The notes under the pieces were generated by a model. The model was given only the letters and a program-made list of their open reading frames with translations, had not been told where the DNA came from and searched no databases. DNA of 64,000 nucleotides, taken from Blasia pusilla. Its lineage: Eukaryota; Marchantiophyta; Marchantiopsida; Blasiales. Shown here in pieces: positions 37,621 to 50,829 of this stretch (the first letter of the stretch is position 1; every line of letters begins with the position of its first letter). Location of the stretch: NCBI GenBank assembly GCA_050084515.1, contig CM114274.1, positions 26,164,001 to 26,228,000 on the forward strand, written 5' to 3'. A program made the translations under genes and the position numbers.

Positions 37621-39790
37621 GGAGTTGAGATTCAAAAAACCTTCCCCTCCCATCCTCCTAGTACTCTCCTTTCAGTTCAACTGTTACAAAGAGTGCACTG
37701 TACGTAGCTTTGACGGAGTGCGCGCCATAAGTCCGCAGATAAAAATAAGGGATTTCTCCTTACTGTGTTCCCGGGTGTCAGGTGTGGAGAATCCATGTCC
37801 GGCACCAACTACTGATTCACCCAAGAGCCCGGTATCCTTGGGCCCATATGCTGGACTTCTCTTGAGCATAAATGAGAGCATGAGTTTCTCTGGAAGGAGA
37901 AATCTGGAAAGCAGATTTGTGCACCGGAAATTTATCTTCAGTGCAAAAGCGTAATAGTTTCTGTATGGTTTGTGATTCCCTCGAAGGGTCGGCGGAATCT
38001 ACATTGCTCACTGCAGGAAACTCGAATCAAAGGCCGTGACAAGTCTCCAAAGCCTTTCGCAAAGCTGGCACTTATTCAGTATTGGCTTCCTGGTTTTACA
38101 TGCAGTGCAGTTGACAAAACACATCTTTCCCTCGGACCAATGTACCCATTGTGCCGTGACGCATCAGGAGCTCATTTTGTTTTCCCTCAAAGAACGAGTT
38201 ACCGCTTCAACTAGTTGATCAGTAAGTGCAGCTCACAAACATGACAGCTGCTTCGCAGAGCACAGAAGACGATTCCTTCGGCCAGGAACAAGCTGGTCAC
38301 TGTTCAACAACAGCAGATGTAGAGTAGAGTAGATTTTGTCCACGGGAAGCCGATCTGGCTTATGGGACCCCTTCCACATATGTGAAATTGACATCGCATC
38401 CGACATGGCACCTTCACATTTAGATTTCAGCGCATCCACAGTTACCCTGGTACTTGACTACTTCCCACGCTCAGAAGATGCTAAACATAGAAACTACGAA
38501 TCTACACCCACGGAGCCTCTCTGAAGGAACCAGTGGGTGAGTAGGATCGCAGTCCACTCCCAGCGATTACGAAGCATCCGGTACATCATCCTCATCCCAG
38601 ATTCCCAATTCCTCAGATTCATGAGTGAGGCGAAATGGAAGTAACTACTCCTTTCGTGTACCAACATCTCTGTCCAACGGCGACAAGGGATGGCGAACGA
38701 GTCTGTAATACAAGGAAGGTCCTGGCAGCCCTAAAGATAGTGTTAAGCTACGAATAGCAGCAGATTCCATTGCGACAGACTCCAGTGGGTCCGGTCTGGC
38801 TATCAATTCGCCTGCTTGGAAAGTTCGCGTACCAATATCTCTGTCCAGCGGCGAAACAACGGATGGTGAACGTTTCTGAAATGAAAAAGAGATGTCCAGC
38901 CAAACCGAGGGATAGTGTTTGGGAATGAGCAGCACCCGCTTCGATTGCTGCAGAGTCCGCTGTGTGTCAATCAATTCGTCCGTTCGAGACGTTAACAGAT
39001 AGGGATCACATAAGTGAGCTCCATCATCGTTTTGAAAGGAATAAAAGGACCAGATCTCTACTAATAGCTACACTATGACCGTTACAAGTTGGTGACACCA
39101 ATCACAACCTCCTACGAGCCTAACTAACAATAACTATAATTCTTTAAGGGCCCAATTTCGATTAGTCATCTTGGAGTCCGCAAAGTTCGCCCAACGCAAC
39201 AACGTTTAATGCAAAATCCTGAGTTCCCAAAGTGACAGCGTACGATACCAGTAAGGAAACATGCTTCGCAGGTTATATTATTGGTCATTTGCTACTCTCT
39301 TATATATTGCGCAAAGACGGGAAGGCTTGAATATCTGCACACGTCCAATCAAGACAGCAGTCCGTATAATGATCAGGAAATGTAGTGAGTTCCAAGCGCC
39401 ACACTATCTCAGGCTAGACTATAAGTATGGGGCGGAAAACACGAAACGGCACAGGATTCAATGTCATAAAACTATTCTTGGGAAAGGTCTTATCCACGTC
39501 AGGAAATGGACGCTTCCGACCTTCTCCGACCTTCATGTCCTCATCAGCAGTGAACTATGGAGTACTTCAGGTAGATTTGTACAACTCCACGGGAATCAAC
39601 TTACGCAATAACCAAACTCACGAAGGCGCACATCCACCGTGTCAGCGAGGGGCAAGACAGGCGAAGCTTCGCACAGCATCTCTCAGATTCTCACAAGATA
39701 CGGAGAAAGTTGACGAACAAAAGATAGGCTTCTAGGAAAATCGTTAGATAACATCCGAACTAAATGACGTGGGTTAACCAAAAAGAATAC
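37621..39790. other. Gene-like composition, no gene resolved
   Basis: GC content rises compared with the flanks and the stretch may hold further exons of the minus-strand gene above 39791, but I found none. A diverged tandem duplication of about 175 bases is centred on 38655-38700 and 38828-38873 (atctctgtcca-cggcga motif). Confidence 0.35.
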
Positions 39791-41474
39791 CTTGGCCTGG
39801 AACATGAAATTTGGTGGTACATTAATTATTGCGTACTGCTCTTTGTCGTCGAGATATTTCTCAAATTCCTGCAACGTTCACAAACTACAGCGCTTAGACG
39901 CTGTTCCGAGATTTCCTAAACAGGTAGCGCAAAGACCTCCAATTTCTATTCCCATCAAAGTAAAAGCAAGCTGTACGTTGGATGACCTAATAACGAAGCC
40001 CCACGACACGAAAGGAGTGGTACAACATCCACCGAGTATCCTAAGCTAAATAGTTAGTGTCCTGGCGCGGATACATAACTTCAGTGCAGTACCTGAGGCA
40101 TTCCATGCTTGGTGGTAGGGCTCCACGGTACAGGTTGAAAAATCTCTCCGGTGAATTCATATTGTACATCGGGTCCTTTGTTTGCTTGTTGGGTAACCTG
40201 CATTCCAAAATTGTCTCAGATATTGTCTAGGTCCTAGAGTTTCGAGTGGATCGATCATACAGCTGAACTTATCGACATGAATCTTCGAGCCGCTTCAACT
40301 CGGTAACAATAGTTTTCCAAACCCTAAACCTGCTTCGTGAGGAGCAAGTCCTAAAGCTGCACAGACCAGGATACAGGTTCTTTCACCGGACCTCGACACA
40401 TAGCTTTCTTCACTTTACTCTCAATGAGGTCCCCAGTCCTGAATCGGAAACAACTGTGAAAGAGAGCCGGGAATGCATTCGAGTCCCGGAAGAGAGCAAT
40501 TTTTTTCTCCCCTAAATTCTAAACCTCATACGTTTAATTGTACTTCTCCGTCGGTCTTCAACCTTGCTTATGAGCGATACATATCAGTGATGCGAGCCTC
40601 ACGTACTCACAATACAAAGCAAAGATGCGGTTGACGGAACTAATTTCAAACGGGAAAATTTGACACCTGCCAAATCGAGACGCAAAAAGTGGTATAAGAG
40701 TTCACCTGCGCGCAAAATGCCTCGGAATTGAGAGACGCCCGCAACCTCTCATCGCACTGTAAACGAGAAAGCGCACACGTTCAATGAGCATTGTGCAAAT
40801 ACCTCTTTACACCTTGACCATTTCGTTTATGATACGGGGCTGTTACAGTGGCAGGAGGAATACGGAAGTACCAAGTGCAGAAGACTGAGCTCACTGTTTA
40901 AATTCTTGGAAATCACTCTTCGGACAACCAACTTCTTTGGTGCAACCATGACATTACAACATGGTTCTATCTTAACCAACCAGCGTGGCGGACTCCGACG
41001 TTGAGAGAGACATATACGGTGGAGCGTGGAAGATACTGAGTACTGCCCCCCGTAGCTAGAGTGCAGGTAGCTGTCATGCAGCATTTGAGTGGCCGTAGTT
41101 TCACCGACATCAAAGTACCATTCCGCAATGCTCGACTCCTTTGCGGAGGCAGAGTGAGCCATCCCAATTTAAACCTACGAATGGAAGGATTAAGATTATG
41201 TAAACCAGGAGGAGATATTGAGAGTGGGGAGAGAATGTGCCTCGGGGAGTAGCTGGAAAGAAGCGTCATACGACTCCACAGCCCTGATGCCCATCCGAAC
41301 GCACAGGACCCTCGATTTCTGAGCGCATTTCCCAGTGATTTTCGAAACCCGACTTGATTTCGTTGAACGTGAGAGAAGTACATAAGGCGATGCGCGCGAT
41401 GCTACAACACTCGCTGAAACAGGTGCTGGAAGGGAGCACCCCGAAGGCACGCGGTGGAACACAACACAAGCCAT
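39791..41474 (-). CDS. Unidentified intron-containing gene, incomplete; possible plastid protein
   Basis: Three minus-strand pieces look like exons of one gene. A first exon at 41474 down to about 41280 encodes a Ser/Arg-rich N-terminus (MACVVFHRVPSGCSLPAP...) like a plastid transit peptide. An exon at 40197-40093 (105 bases) encodes VTQQANKGPDVQYEFTGEIF then QPVPWSPTTKHGMPQ. An exon at 39868-39791 (78 bases) encodes EFEKYLDDKEQYAIINVPPN then FMFQAK. The last two have AG before and GT after, are multiples of three, and join in phase 0. I do not recognise the family. The exon 1 donor and any exons below 39791 were not found. The transit peptide and the link between exon 1 and the rest are inference. 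Confidence 0.45.
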
Positions 41475-42702
41475 GGAGATATCTACTCCAATCCTAGTGA
41501 ATCCCGCGGCCGGCCCCTAACTCTCGGTCCTGCACAAGCGGTCACTGCCAAACCCGTAACTCAAAGGAAAAAGGCGATAGTCCGTCCCTCATCGACGCAT
41601 TCGTTCATTCGTCTCTTGCGTCCATCGCCATAACAACGCGCTCCCGCGATGCCCCTCCCGTGAGCTCCCGCTCATCGTCCGACCCATCAGCGAGCACCAG
41701 GTCACCGACTAAAGGCAGCGAGAGATAATCGCAAGCACGGATGTCCGCCATTGATTGTTGCTTATTTCAGATAGGAACCTGCGCGCTCCATGATTGACGC
41801 CACCCGTCTCGGCCTAAAGAGAACCCTCAAGGCATCCCAATTCCAAAAAGTACCGAGCTTCCGCCGGCGATTTCTCATACGCTGCAGCTAATCATCCAGA
41901 GCTAAATCCAAAACCACTGTTGCTGTCGCCTCTCTGTGATTCACTGACTCGGTCTCGGTCTCGGTCTCGGCCCGTCCTTCCCTGACGCAGTTAATTAATG
42001 AGCAGGTAGATGACATCGTTAATTAATACTCTAATTAATTTATTGATCGTTAGATAGTATTTTTAAATTTTTTGATGCGGCTTAGTTGGCCAGTCTGTGT
42101 AAGCGAGCCCTTAGCGCTGCAGGGAAATGATGTTTTCCTAGTGGGCTTACGTGTGTCCTCCGTCTCGCGACTCTCGCCTGTTCTTTATGTGCCATCAAGT
42201 AGGCATTCAAGTGTGATCGTAACGGCGATATAGTTCCGTTGTGGTAATCAAGTTCAACGGAGAACCATTTGGGTTCTCCGTTGATTTTAGGATGAAGAGG
42301 AACTTGTATCGGTTACCGTCGCCGTCCATCTCGGGAAAGTATTGTGTATGGATTGGTTCTATCCAGATCTTTATTTTTATTTTATTCATAGTATCCTCTG
42401 GGAATAAGAAAATAAAAAGTTAAGAAAAGGATTAATAATTACGATTGCCTCGAAATGAAAAACTAACCATAAAATCTTTTACATTTTTATTTAGAAATTA
42501 TTTTTTTCAATCACTCAATTATTCAAAAGGTTGAAGACAACAACTATATCAAAATCATTAAATTACGAAAAGAGTATTTTTTCAAGCATATATAGATGAA
42601 TATGTTTAAAACCATTCTCACTTGTAAATAAAAGGTCACTTATGAAAAAATGTTTTTCTTTCTATTGAAGGTGTTGGAAGATTTAATCTTCTTTTAATAG
42701 TA

Positions 42703-43055
42703 CTAGTTGGTGTCCGTGCGATGCACGGATTAAAAATAATGTATAATTTTGATCATATAATTGAATTCGAATAATATTTTTTTCTTAAACATCTTATGAT
42801 CTTATTGGTAAGAAAGGACATGTGTCAAGATAGTATAGTGCAGTGCCATGCCTGATTTTAAATCAATTTCTAAAATACTAATTAGCTCTTAAAATTCTTG
42901 ATTGCCTTTAAATCAATCTTGAGCGATCTTATAGATCAAGAAAGCGAGCGATCATATTGGTTTAGAAAGCAAGCGATCCCATTAGCTGAAAATGCCACGT
43001 ATCATAAGAAAATGAGGTTGCAAAACAAAAAGGCACTCTCCGATAATAATATAGA
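42703..43055 (-). mobile_element. Non-autonomous Helitron-like element, minus strand
   Basis: Read on the minus strand it begins TCTATATTATTATCGG after A and ends CTAG before T, with the 3' hairpin ccgtgc-atc-gcacgg. At 353 bases it is the longest copy. The 5' end pairs with a fragment of the same family at 5343-5383. Confidence 0.7.
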
Positions 43056-46000
43056 TAGACTGTGAAAAAGTTCAAACTTCAATCTTGGTTTGCGTACGGA
43101 AGTACTATGAAATGTCCCTAATTAGTTTCAAATTTTCATCATTGCTAAATGACATCTAGTAATGCAAAATGCTATCAAAAAAATGTCTACTTTGCAATAA
43201 AGTCGGCTCCCCACTAACAAAATGCTTTAGTGTAGTATTTCACTTTACGACAACACTTTCAAGCTCTAAATATTTTCTTTTCAATGGAAATTTAAGGGGA
43301 GTGGTTTTCACAACTTCAACTTCTTTTCTAAGACAAACTCTTAAAATTAGGTGTTATCTAATACAAAAATGATTTAAGTTTTTTACACTAAATATCCATT
43401 TATCACCTACCCAAACATCTCTATCTTTGACACCCACCTAAAACTTTGTCATAGGTCATACTAAATCCCCTACACCTTCACATATTCTTGTTGTGCTCCT
43501 CCACTCTTCCACTATCTCACTTTTACCATACATAAAGCACTGTTTACAAGAGCAAGGTGAAGTGGATTTTCAAGTTGGTAGACCAATCATGGACTCCACT
43601 TTCTTATTGTTCTACATCATATAGGATAACAATATTTTACAAGGCCCTCAAATGTACTCTCCTAGTCTTTCTAGGAGGATAGTTTTAGAAAGATTTTGAA
43701 ATCTCTCATTTTGTCCTTATGGTAGAAGAATTTGTACAACTTTGAAAGTCATTTCAAAAAGAAGATTAGATTTCATGGTCATACATATATTTTTTATGTT
43801 GTAAACTATGTGTCTCTATTCTACATTCCAATGTAATGTACAAATTAAAAAGGTATTTTCACCCCCTCTTCCTAAATCCCCTCCTTTGTCCCTTCTTCAC
43901 TTACAAACTTTCCACTCCAACTTCTCATTTTGGAAAAAAACACTCCATTCTCGTCATTTCGAGAAAGAATTCCCTCCAACTTTTTCTTTACTTGGGGGAA
44001 TAAATTTAGAGCTTCTACTTCCTAATTTTAAAGAAGAAATTTGAATTTCATCCGCCCTCATAAAGAAAGATTTTTCCTTATTTCATATACATGTTTCAAA
44101 ATAAATTTGAAGTCTTAACTACTGTGATTTTTAGTCTTGTGGGATGTTTTGGGTCAAAGCCATAGAGGTACTCTCTATGGCCTTTTGTAGAGGGCCCATG
44201 CATCTTCATTCCTTTGTACACGAAGAGGCATGTGCCCAAGTTTCATAGCTCTATTCTTGTTTTTTCTTTGGAGGGACATAGGATTTGTCTCTCACTCTAT
44301 AGAGAATAGCGCATCTAGACCAAGTGTGTTGGTGTTCCTTGACTCTATGAGTCCCCCTCCTTATGATTGTGATGGATTCCCACATTTTCTTATTATGCAT
44401 GGCATGTATTTTTGTAAATACTAGATGATCCCTTCACCAACCCACCAAGAGTATTTTTGGTCTCTATCCTCTTTGTATCACTACTTTCAAGAGGAATAGA
44501 GAGAAATTTCTTCTCTTCTCATGGTCTCTCCTATCGAGCCATCCTATCCTTCCCTTTCATATGGTCTATCTTTGTTACCCCTTACACAAGAGGATAAGGA
44601 CAAAGACTGGGAAACAAAGATGGGTTCCCTATGTAAGAGAGGATATGAATGGACACAAACTCCCTCACTCACTCTCTCCCTCTACTCTTTGCTTGGAAAG
44701 ACTCTCCCTTTTTTGGAGAAGTGAAGATGTATAGATATATGTCCATTCCCCATCTCTAATTGTCTCCTCCTTCCATCTATCTCATCTCATCTCATCTCAT
44801 CTCATCTCCTCTCCTCTCTTTTATTTATAATTTCACACTTTTTAATGAACTCACTACAAACTTAAGGAAATACGAATAGAGGAAAGCTTAACTATTGGAA
44901 GTGGTTATATCACTACAAGAATAGATTTTGGTATGTAAATGCACTTCACAAGAGCATATTCAAAAAAATTATGGATAATTTTGAATATGCTTATTATATA
45001 AATTAAGGTTGTAAAAAATAATTTTTTTTGAAATATATATTTTCCATGGTTGGATATTACAGTTGCTTATGATAATATCTGTACAAATAACACATTTTTT
45101 TCTAAGAGAGGTAGAATGTCGTGTAAATAAATGATGTTCCTTTTTTTATCATATTAGTTTTCTCCATTGAAAATTATCCTCTCTATTTACATGTTATTGA
45201 GTTCCTTCTTGTCTATTTTGGTATGTGACTTTTTTTTTGTCTATTCTAGGTTCACTCATGGGATGGGTATGCTTAGCATTTTTGTTGTCAAATATTTTCC
45301 AGTCCAAAAGAAATATGAGGAGCATATAAAATCACTCTTTCTCCCATAATATCATTAAAATTATTGTAAGATGCATTATGACCAAAAAAATACTCATCAT
45401 GTAAAGATTAATGTGAATGGAAATGGAAATTTTTTTATTTTACATGAAAGGTGGAACAATTTTTGTTCATCTGTACTATTATTAGAGGACTGGTTTTCTA
45501 ATGGCGACATCGGAGAGCTCACCATGTGTCTTTTGAATATAGAATGTACGACGCGTGGCACGGGCATTCAGATTAGGGAGCATTCAAGTAGCGGAACATG
45601 GCATCTAGGGATAGGGACCGTGGAGTGGACCGTGCGATGCACCGTCCCCTCACACGTCCTAACGAGTAGAATGAATAAGTGGAGAATGGGGAAAATATTA
45701 TAATAAAGAAGAAGGGAATCTATTTTTGAAAATGAGAGGCTAGAGGTTTCTTTTGGTACATTTGTGAAATTAAGGGTTTTATAAATGAAAGAAGAAACAA
45801 AATATAAAAGAGGAAAAGATAACTTAAAAGGAATTTTTTTCATTACATAAAATGAATACAACTAGATAAAACTACTTGGAATTTGGGACCAAAATTTTTT
45901 TACGAATTAGAGCCTGGATGTATGATGTATAGTGTTTGTTTTGACACTTGCATGCTAAAAATATATTTCCTTACATGGTGATCCATTTTATGAAAAAAAA

Positions 46001-48987
46001 ACTCCACACTATTAAGAAAAAAGGCATATGCCACTACGATGCAAAATAGTCGAAGGAGATACAAAATTGGAAGGTTTATGACACATACATGTTGAGCTTC
46101 CTAGTTACCTATTTTGAGGAGTTTTTTCTTGGGTGCCAGTAGATTGTTGGAAAGTCTATTGTGGAATTGGAAATTTGACTTTTTTACCCGGTTAGCAGAG
46201 GTAACTTTTGGAATCATACGATTTTTTTGTATTCGGTTAATTGTTTAATTTTTTAATTTTCCCACAACTCATTTATGATCCTTTGGAAGAAAATTCGGCT
46301 AATTTCCAGCAAGTTGGAAAACCAACAGGCAAAAAAATTTCCAACCTGTTGTGGAATTTATTGCAAAGGTTGAAAGCAGGTAATGCACTTCAATTTCCTC
46401 TTAACTCCATCTCCTTTCTCCTAATACCCGAAGTTATCAACATATTCTTGGCCAAATTTGAAACTGGCCAAGCCTCCCACCATATGGGAGTTAGGAATAA
46501 CCAAATACTTACAATTGTACATCACAAATCCCTCACCCCTTACCCATTGATCCCATTCCCACATGCATATCCTTGACAAAAATTGAATATGGCTAGGCCA
46601 CCCACCAATTGGAAGCCAAGGATCCTTCCCCTCTAGAATACTTTAAAGCTTTTGAAAAGAAGCTTCAATATATTATAAAAGGGACCCCGATCCCCAACCT
46701 TCCCATCCACCTTACACATCCATAATTGGTACCCTTGTATCTAAATCTACAAGAACCTTCATTGGACTTTCCTTATCAGAAACATATCTGCGAAGAATTG
46801 CATACACATATCTAAAGTGTGTTGAATTTTTCCAAAGAACTACAAATTCAACCAACAAAGTTTCATAATCGATTATTTTTCCTTCTAAGGCAATCCAAAG
46901 AACAACATTCAAATTTTTTTCATGAATCTATTATGACTTTCAGCCTTAATCACATTCTGCATAGAGAAGGCTCTCTCACAAATAATAGTACTCACACGTT
47001 GTACCCTAACAATATTAGTTAAAATGATCACGTTAGAGAACTTACATTACAAGAACGGGCTCCAGCTTTCCATTGCCCACAAATCCTTGAGGTTTCAATC
47101 TTTCCACTATGTGGTGGCCATGAGCTTAAATGACTGAAACTCTTGTTTAGGCCATGCCGTGTGCATGACGATTCATTGACAAAGTTGCCCATAACAAAAG
47201 TGAAAGCTATAGCAACACTATCGCACAAAGAAAAGTGACAACTAAAACAACACTAGCATGCAAAAGTGTCAATGGGTCACACATATTTGTAGCAAGTTAG
47301 CGATAGTGCAACACTAAACCGAACACCAACAACATCACGTTACAAGCAACACCGCAACAAAGAAACTCTCCAATGCGGTCAAAGGCGACTCAGACAAGGT
47401 CATTGATTTCTATAAATTGTCACATCGTTGGAAAGTCTCTGCTCTACGTCGGAAATTCCGCCAATAAAATGAGGGAACCTACGGAATTTTTTAATATCAG
47501 CCGTCCGCGTCTACTCATAGTCCGAGTTCTCCATAGTTGCAAATCCCCTTCCATCTCACATTCCATTAATTTTTTAATAAAAAAAAGTAAATTTTTGGAG
47601 GGACTTTTTAATTGTATGTACGTTTTCCGGGGCACAAAATAAGTGGGTTAGCTCAAATCCAAATACAGAGCACCAAGTTTCTCGCGGGACATCAGGCATA
47701 ATTTGAAATAATAGTCCAGATAGAATCTACTTATTGCTCATAATAAGGATAATTTGTATTTTCCTTCGTGAAGGAATTAATGTGAGGAATTCCATGAAGT
47801 GCACAGTACGTAGACTTGTAATTACTCTACTAATCACGGGCCTTCACCTAATACCTTATCTGAGGAAGATCTAAGATCGGGAGCAGTTGACGGAGCACAT
47901 TCAGATGCTGGCTCGGCTTGGCTGTCGTCCGATTCCATAAAGGGGCCCACCTTCCTTCCCACAGGTAAGGAGCTGTACAGAGGCCCGTACTTCAGACTGA
48001 CTGCGGCAGAGTCCAGAGTCCAGACAGGACAGGCCGCACTGCTGCAGCGGAGAGGTACTATACTGAGAACGTCAGTCAGGCCACTGCCGTCCGCTGACGC
48101 CAGAAATCCAGATCCGCGAACCCAGCGCGCGTTCCTCCGTCCGTCGCATACTGCCCCCGTCCAAATTGGGTAGGGCCCCTCATTCTGTGGTCACGGAAGT
48201 GGGACTCAAGTCTCAAATATTCCGCAGCGTAGACTCCTCTCTTACGGACTAAAAACTGAAGTGGCGCCACGCATGCGGGAGTGCTGTGGGCGGCTGGATC
48301 CAGCGCATCGGACGGAAGCACGGGCTTCGGCTGTCCTGGTGCATGGGACGGTATCTTCCGATGGCTCTCCCGGTTACCATAGAGGCCACATTCTGAGTTT
48401 GCGGTCGGTATCCGTAACTATGATGGGCGTAAACCTAACCGCCTAAACGGCCTAGAGTTTGAGCGGGGTATTTGCGGTTAAGCTTGCGCAGAGCCGGCCA
48501 ACTCCGTAGGACCCCCGTTATATCGCTTTGGATGTCATCCAGACGTGCCATCTGGAGCCGAGAATCGCCACACAAATGGTTTCACACATGTCCGTAGGAT
48601 CCGCATGACTGTGCTTTCAGCGGAGTCGATTTGTAAATTAATTCGGCGGTATACAGAGCTGTGGATTATGTAACGTGAAAATAGAGTATGATAGTTAATG
48701 ATTTGTAAGTAATAGAAAAAAATCATCTAAAATTAATACATATTTATACTTAAAAATAATTCTAAATATCGATGAAAAAATCTTCTATATTTTTGAAGAA
48801 ATAGAAAAATCAATTGAAAGGAGGATCCCCTTAGGATAAACAAAATTTGTTTCCATGGCTTGGTTGTCTATTATTGCATGGACCATGGGATGTATAAGGA
48901 ATAAAACGGATGACATGTCCAAATCTATTATCATGTCACTAGGACCAAAAAATCAAGGGAAGGTTTCCCTCCCGCCCTTACAAGTTC
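43056..48987. other. AT-rich intergenic DNA with simple repeats
   Basis: No gene supported. An ATCTC microsatellite lies at about 44777-44807. 47.8-48.5 kb is a short GC-richer island without motifs. Confidence 0.55.
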
Positions 48988-49096
48988 TCTCTGCCTTTTC
49001 TTCTCAACATCTAACCTATTGGATAATTACTCTCTCCCCACCTCTCTGCCTTTTCTTCTCAACATCTAACCCATTGGATAATTACTCTCTCCCCAC
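48987..49096. repeat. 55-bp tandem duplication
   Basis: Two direct copies (48987-49041 and 49042-49096) beginning ctctctgccttttc, differing by one base (cctatt / cccatt). Very recent duplication in non-coding DNA. Confidence 0.9.
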
Positions 49097-49873
49097 CCCT
49101 CTCGGAGGACCACACTCTTGCATTAATAATGTTCTACACCAATATGAAAGATTGCTATAATGTTTAGAATGCGGATAAGAATATGTTGCAAGGCAAAACA
49201 AACACATTTCATGCTTCCTCATATATTGTTGAAAATCCAATATTAATGCATGTATTTCCCAAAAGACTCAAGGATGTAATGGCCTATGGGAAGTTGAAAA
49301 AGAGTAGGGAACCACTGCAAGAAATCGTGAAAAAGAAGATACATGAGAGAAAAGGGTAGAGTAGTGATAGAAGTAGACATTAAATTGGTTTGCAAAATTT
49401 TGAAATTTATGAGATAAATTATGGTTAAAATCATTGTGAATCAGAAAATTTCTTGGAATTTGTTTTCAAAATCAAGTCGAAGAGAATGAGAGTTTTTCAT
49501 ATTTTTGTGATTTTTTTTTTCATTCAGATGCAATTCTTTGTTTTTATCTCTTGATATCCTTGTGATGGTGTGAATGGGAAGGAGAATGCATTCTCAACTT
49601 GAGGATGATGTTGAGTCAAGTAGGGGTAGACGTTGAGAATAACTATATTTTGTTATGAGTTTTCTCAAAACATGTACATGGTATGGCTTGTATCCGAGAC
49701 AAGCGTGATGAATCATGCTTGTAATATAAAGAGAACTCACAAGAGTGTGTTTTCCAACCAAGAAATGATGTCCAATTTGGTATGTGATAGAAATCCTCCT
49801 TCCATTCATATTCGAAGTTTATCGTGCTTGCAAACAATATTATGCTTAATTAATAGCTTGTTGCTTATGTGCT

Positions 49874-50829
49874 TGTCGTGCGCCTACTCTCCTTGAACGT
49901 TAATCTTGTTTGTTGCAGAAGCGTGCGTTCAGTAGGTCACGCTCTCAACGCTGATCTGCATCCAAACACGCACTTTGGTTAGTTGGGTCTTGGATCAATC
50001 AGCAGGATTACTTTCCGAGTTCTCGTCTCGGACTCTCATCAAGCTCAACCTTCCTAGTTTCGCAGTTTACAACACAGGCAAATCTCGAAAGACTTGGGAC
50101 AAACTTTCTGGTCGGTTTAGGAACCTGAAACGGCGTTTCGCGCCTAGCGGTTCCAACTGTCCGATGGACATCCAATGAGTTCCTCACCAAGACTCGTACG
50201 AAGTGAATCTCGGGTTGGAATCCAAGTGTGGCGTACAAAGTCCACTCCCTTGGATCAGGTTTGGGTTTCGAGTTCCAACGCCAAACTCCCGTTCCATCCC
50301 GTGCCTCTGACACGCCGTTTGGCGCCCAAAATGGGGATTCGTGTTTTGAGACATCTTGGAGAGACTCCTCCCTTACTAGTACTTGTGGGGATCTCCGGAG
50401 GCCCCCTAAATTTTGGGAAAGACACCCGGGCCTCTCCAATTGGCCCTCAACCCGATTGCTCGCTCAATCGTTTTCGGCCAATATCTCAGCCTATACTTAT
50501 GCATTTGCTGAGATCTTTAGTGCGTTGGAAGCGTCTCAAGATCATATTTCCAACGCGCCCTTACTTGTCCCAAACGCATCTTGGAACTCAACGTTATGGT
50601 CCTAAACACAGTCAGATTCTCCCAAACGCTAGTCGTGTATTCCAAACTGGTTCTCACCTCTTTGGCAACCAACCTCCCAAGACTCAACTCATCTCAAGTC
50701 TTGGCTTGCATTTGCTCTAGGTTTTCTGGTCGCGACCACTAACGCATGAAACGCACAACTCTGTTCCGCGTTTCGTCTCTTAAATGTTTCCAAGAGACTT
50801 TTCCAAACGCCTCTCCAAAGAGCAAACCT
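49874..50829 (+). mobile_element. Third copy of LTR family A, inverted and truncated
   Basis: Starts TGTCGTGCGCC and follows the reverse complement of 13996-15021 closely to gcaaacct. It then leaves the family about 70 bases before the expected CGCGACA end. Long frames here on both strands are shadows of the repeat. Confidence 0.7.

Noticed and set aside
44777-44807. ATCTC repeat as a CRISPR-like or satellite array
   Set aside because: Simple microsatellite without spacers; the genome is eukaryotic.
50008-50720. Overlapping 125-181-codon frames at 50 kb
   Set aside because: The sequence is the inverted copy of LTR family A; the same frames appear in the 14-kb copy and show no domain.
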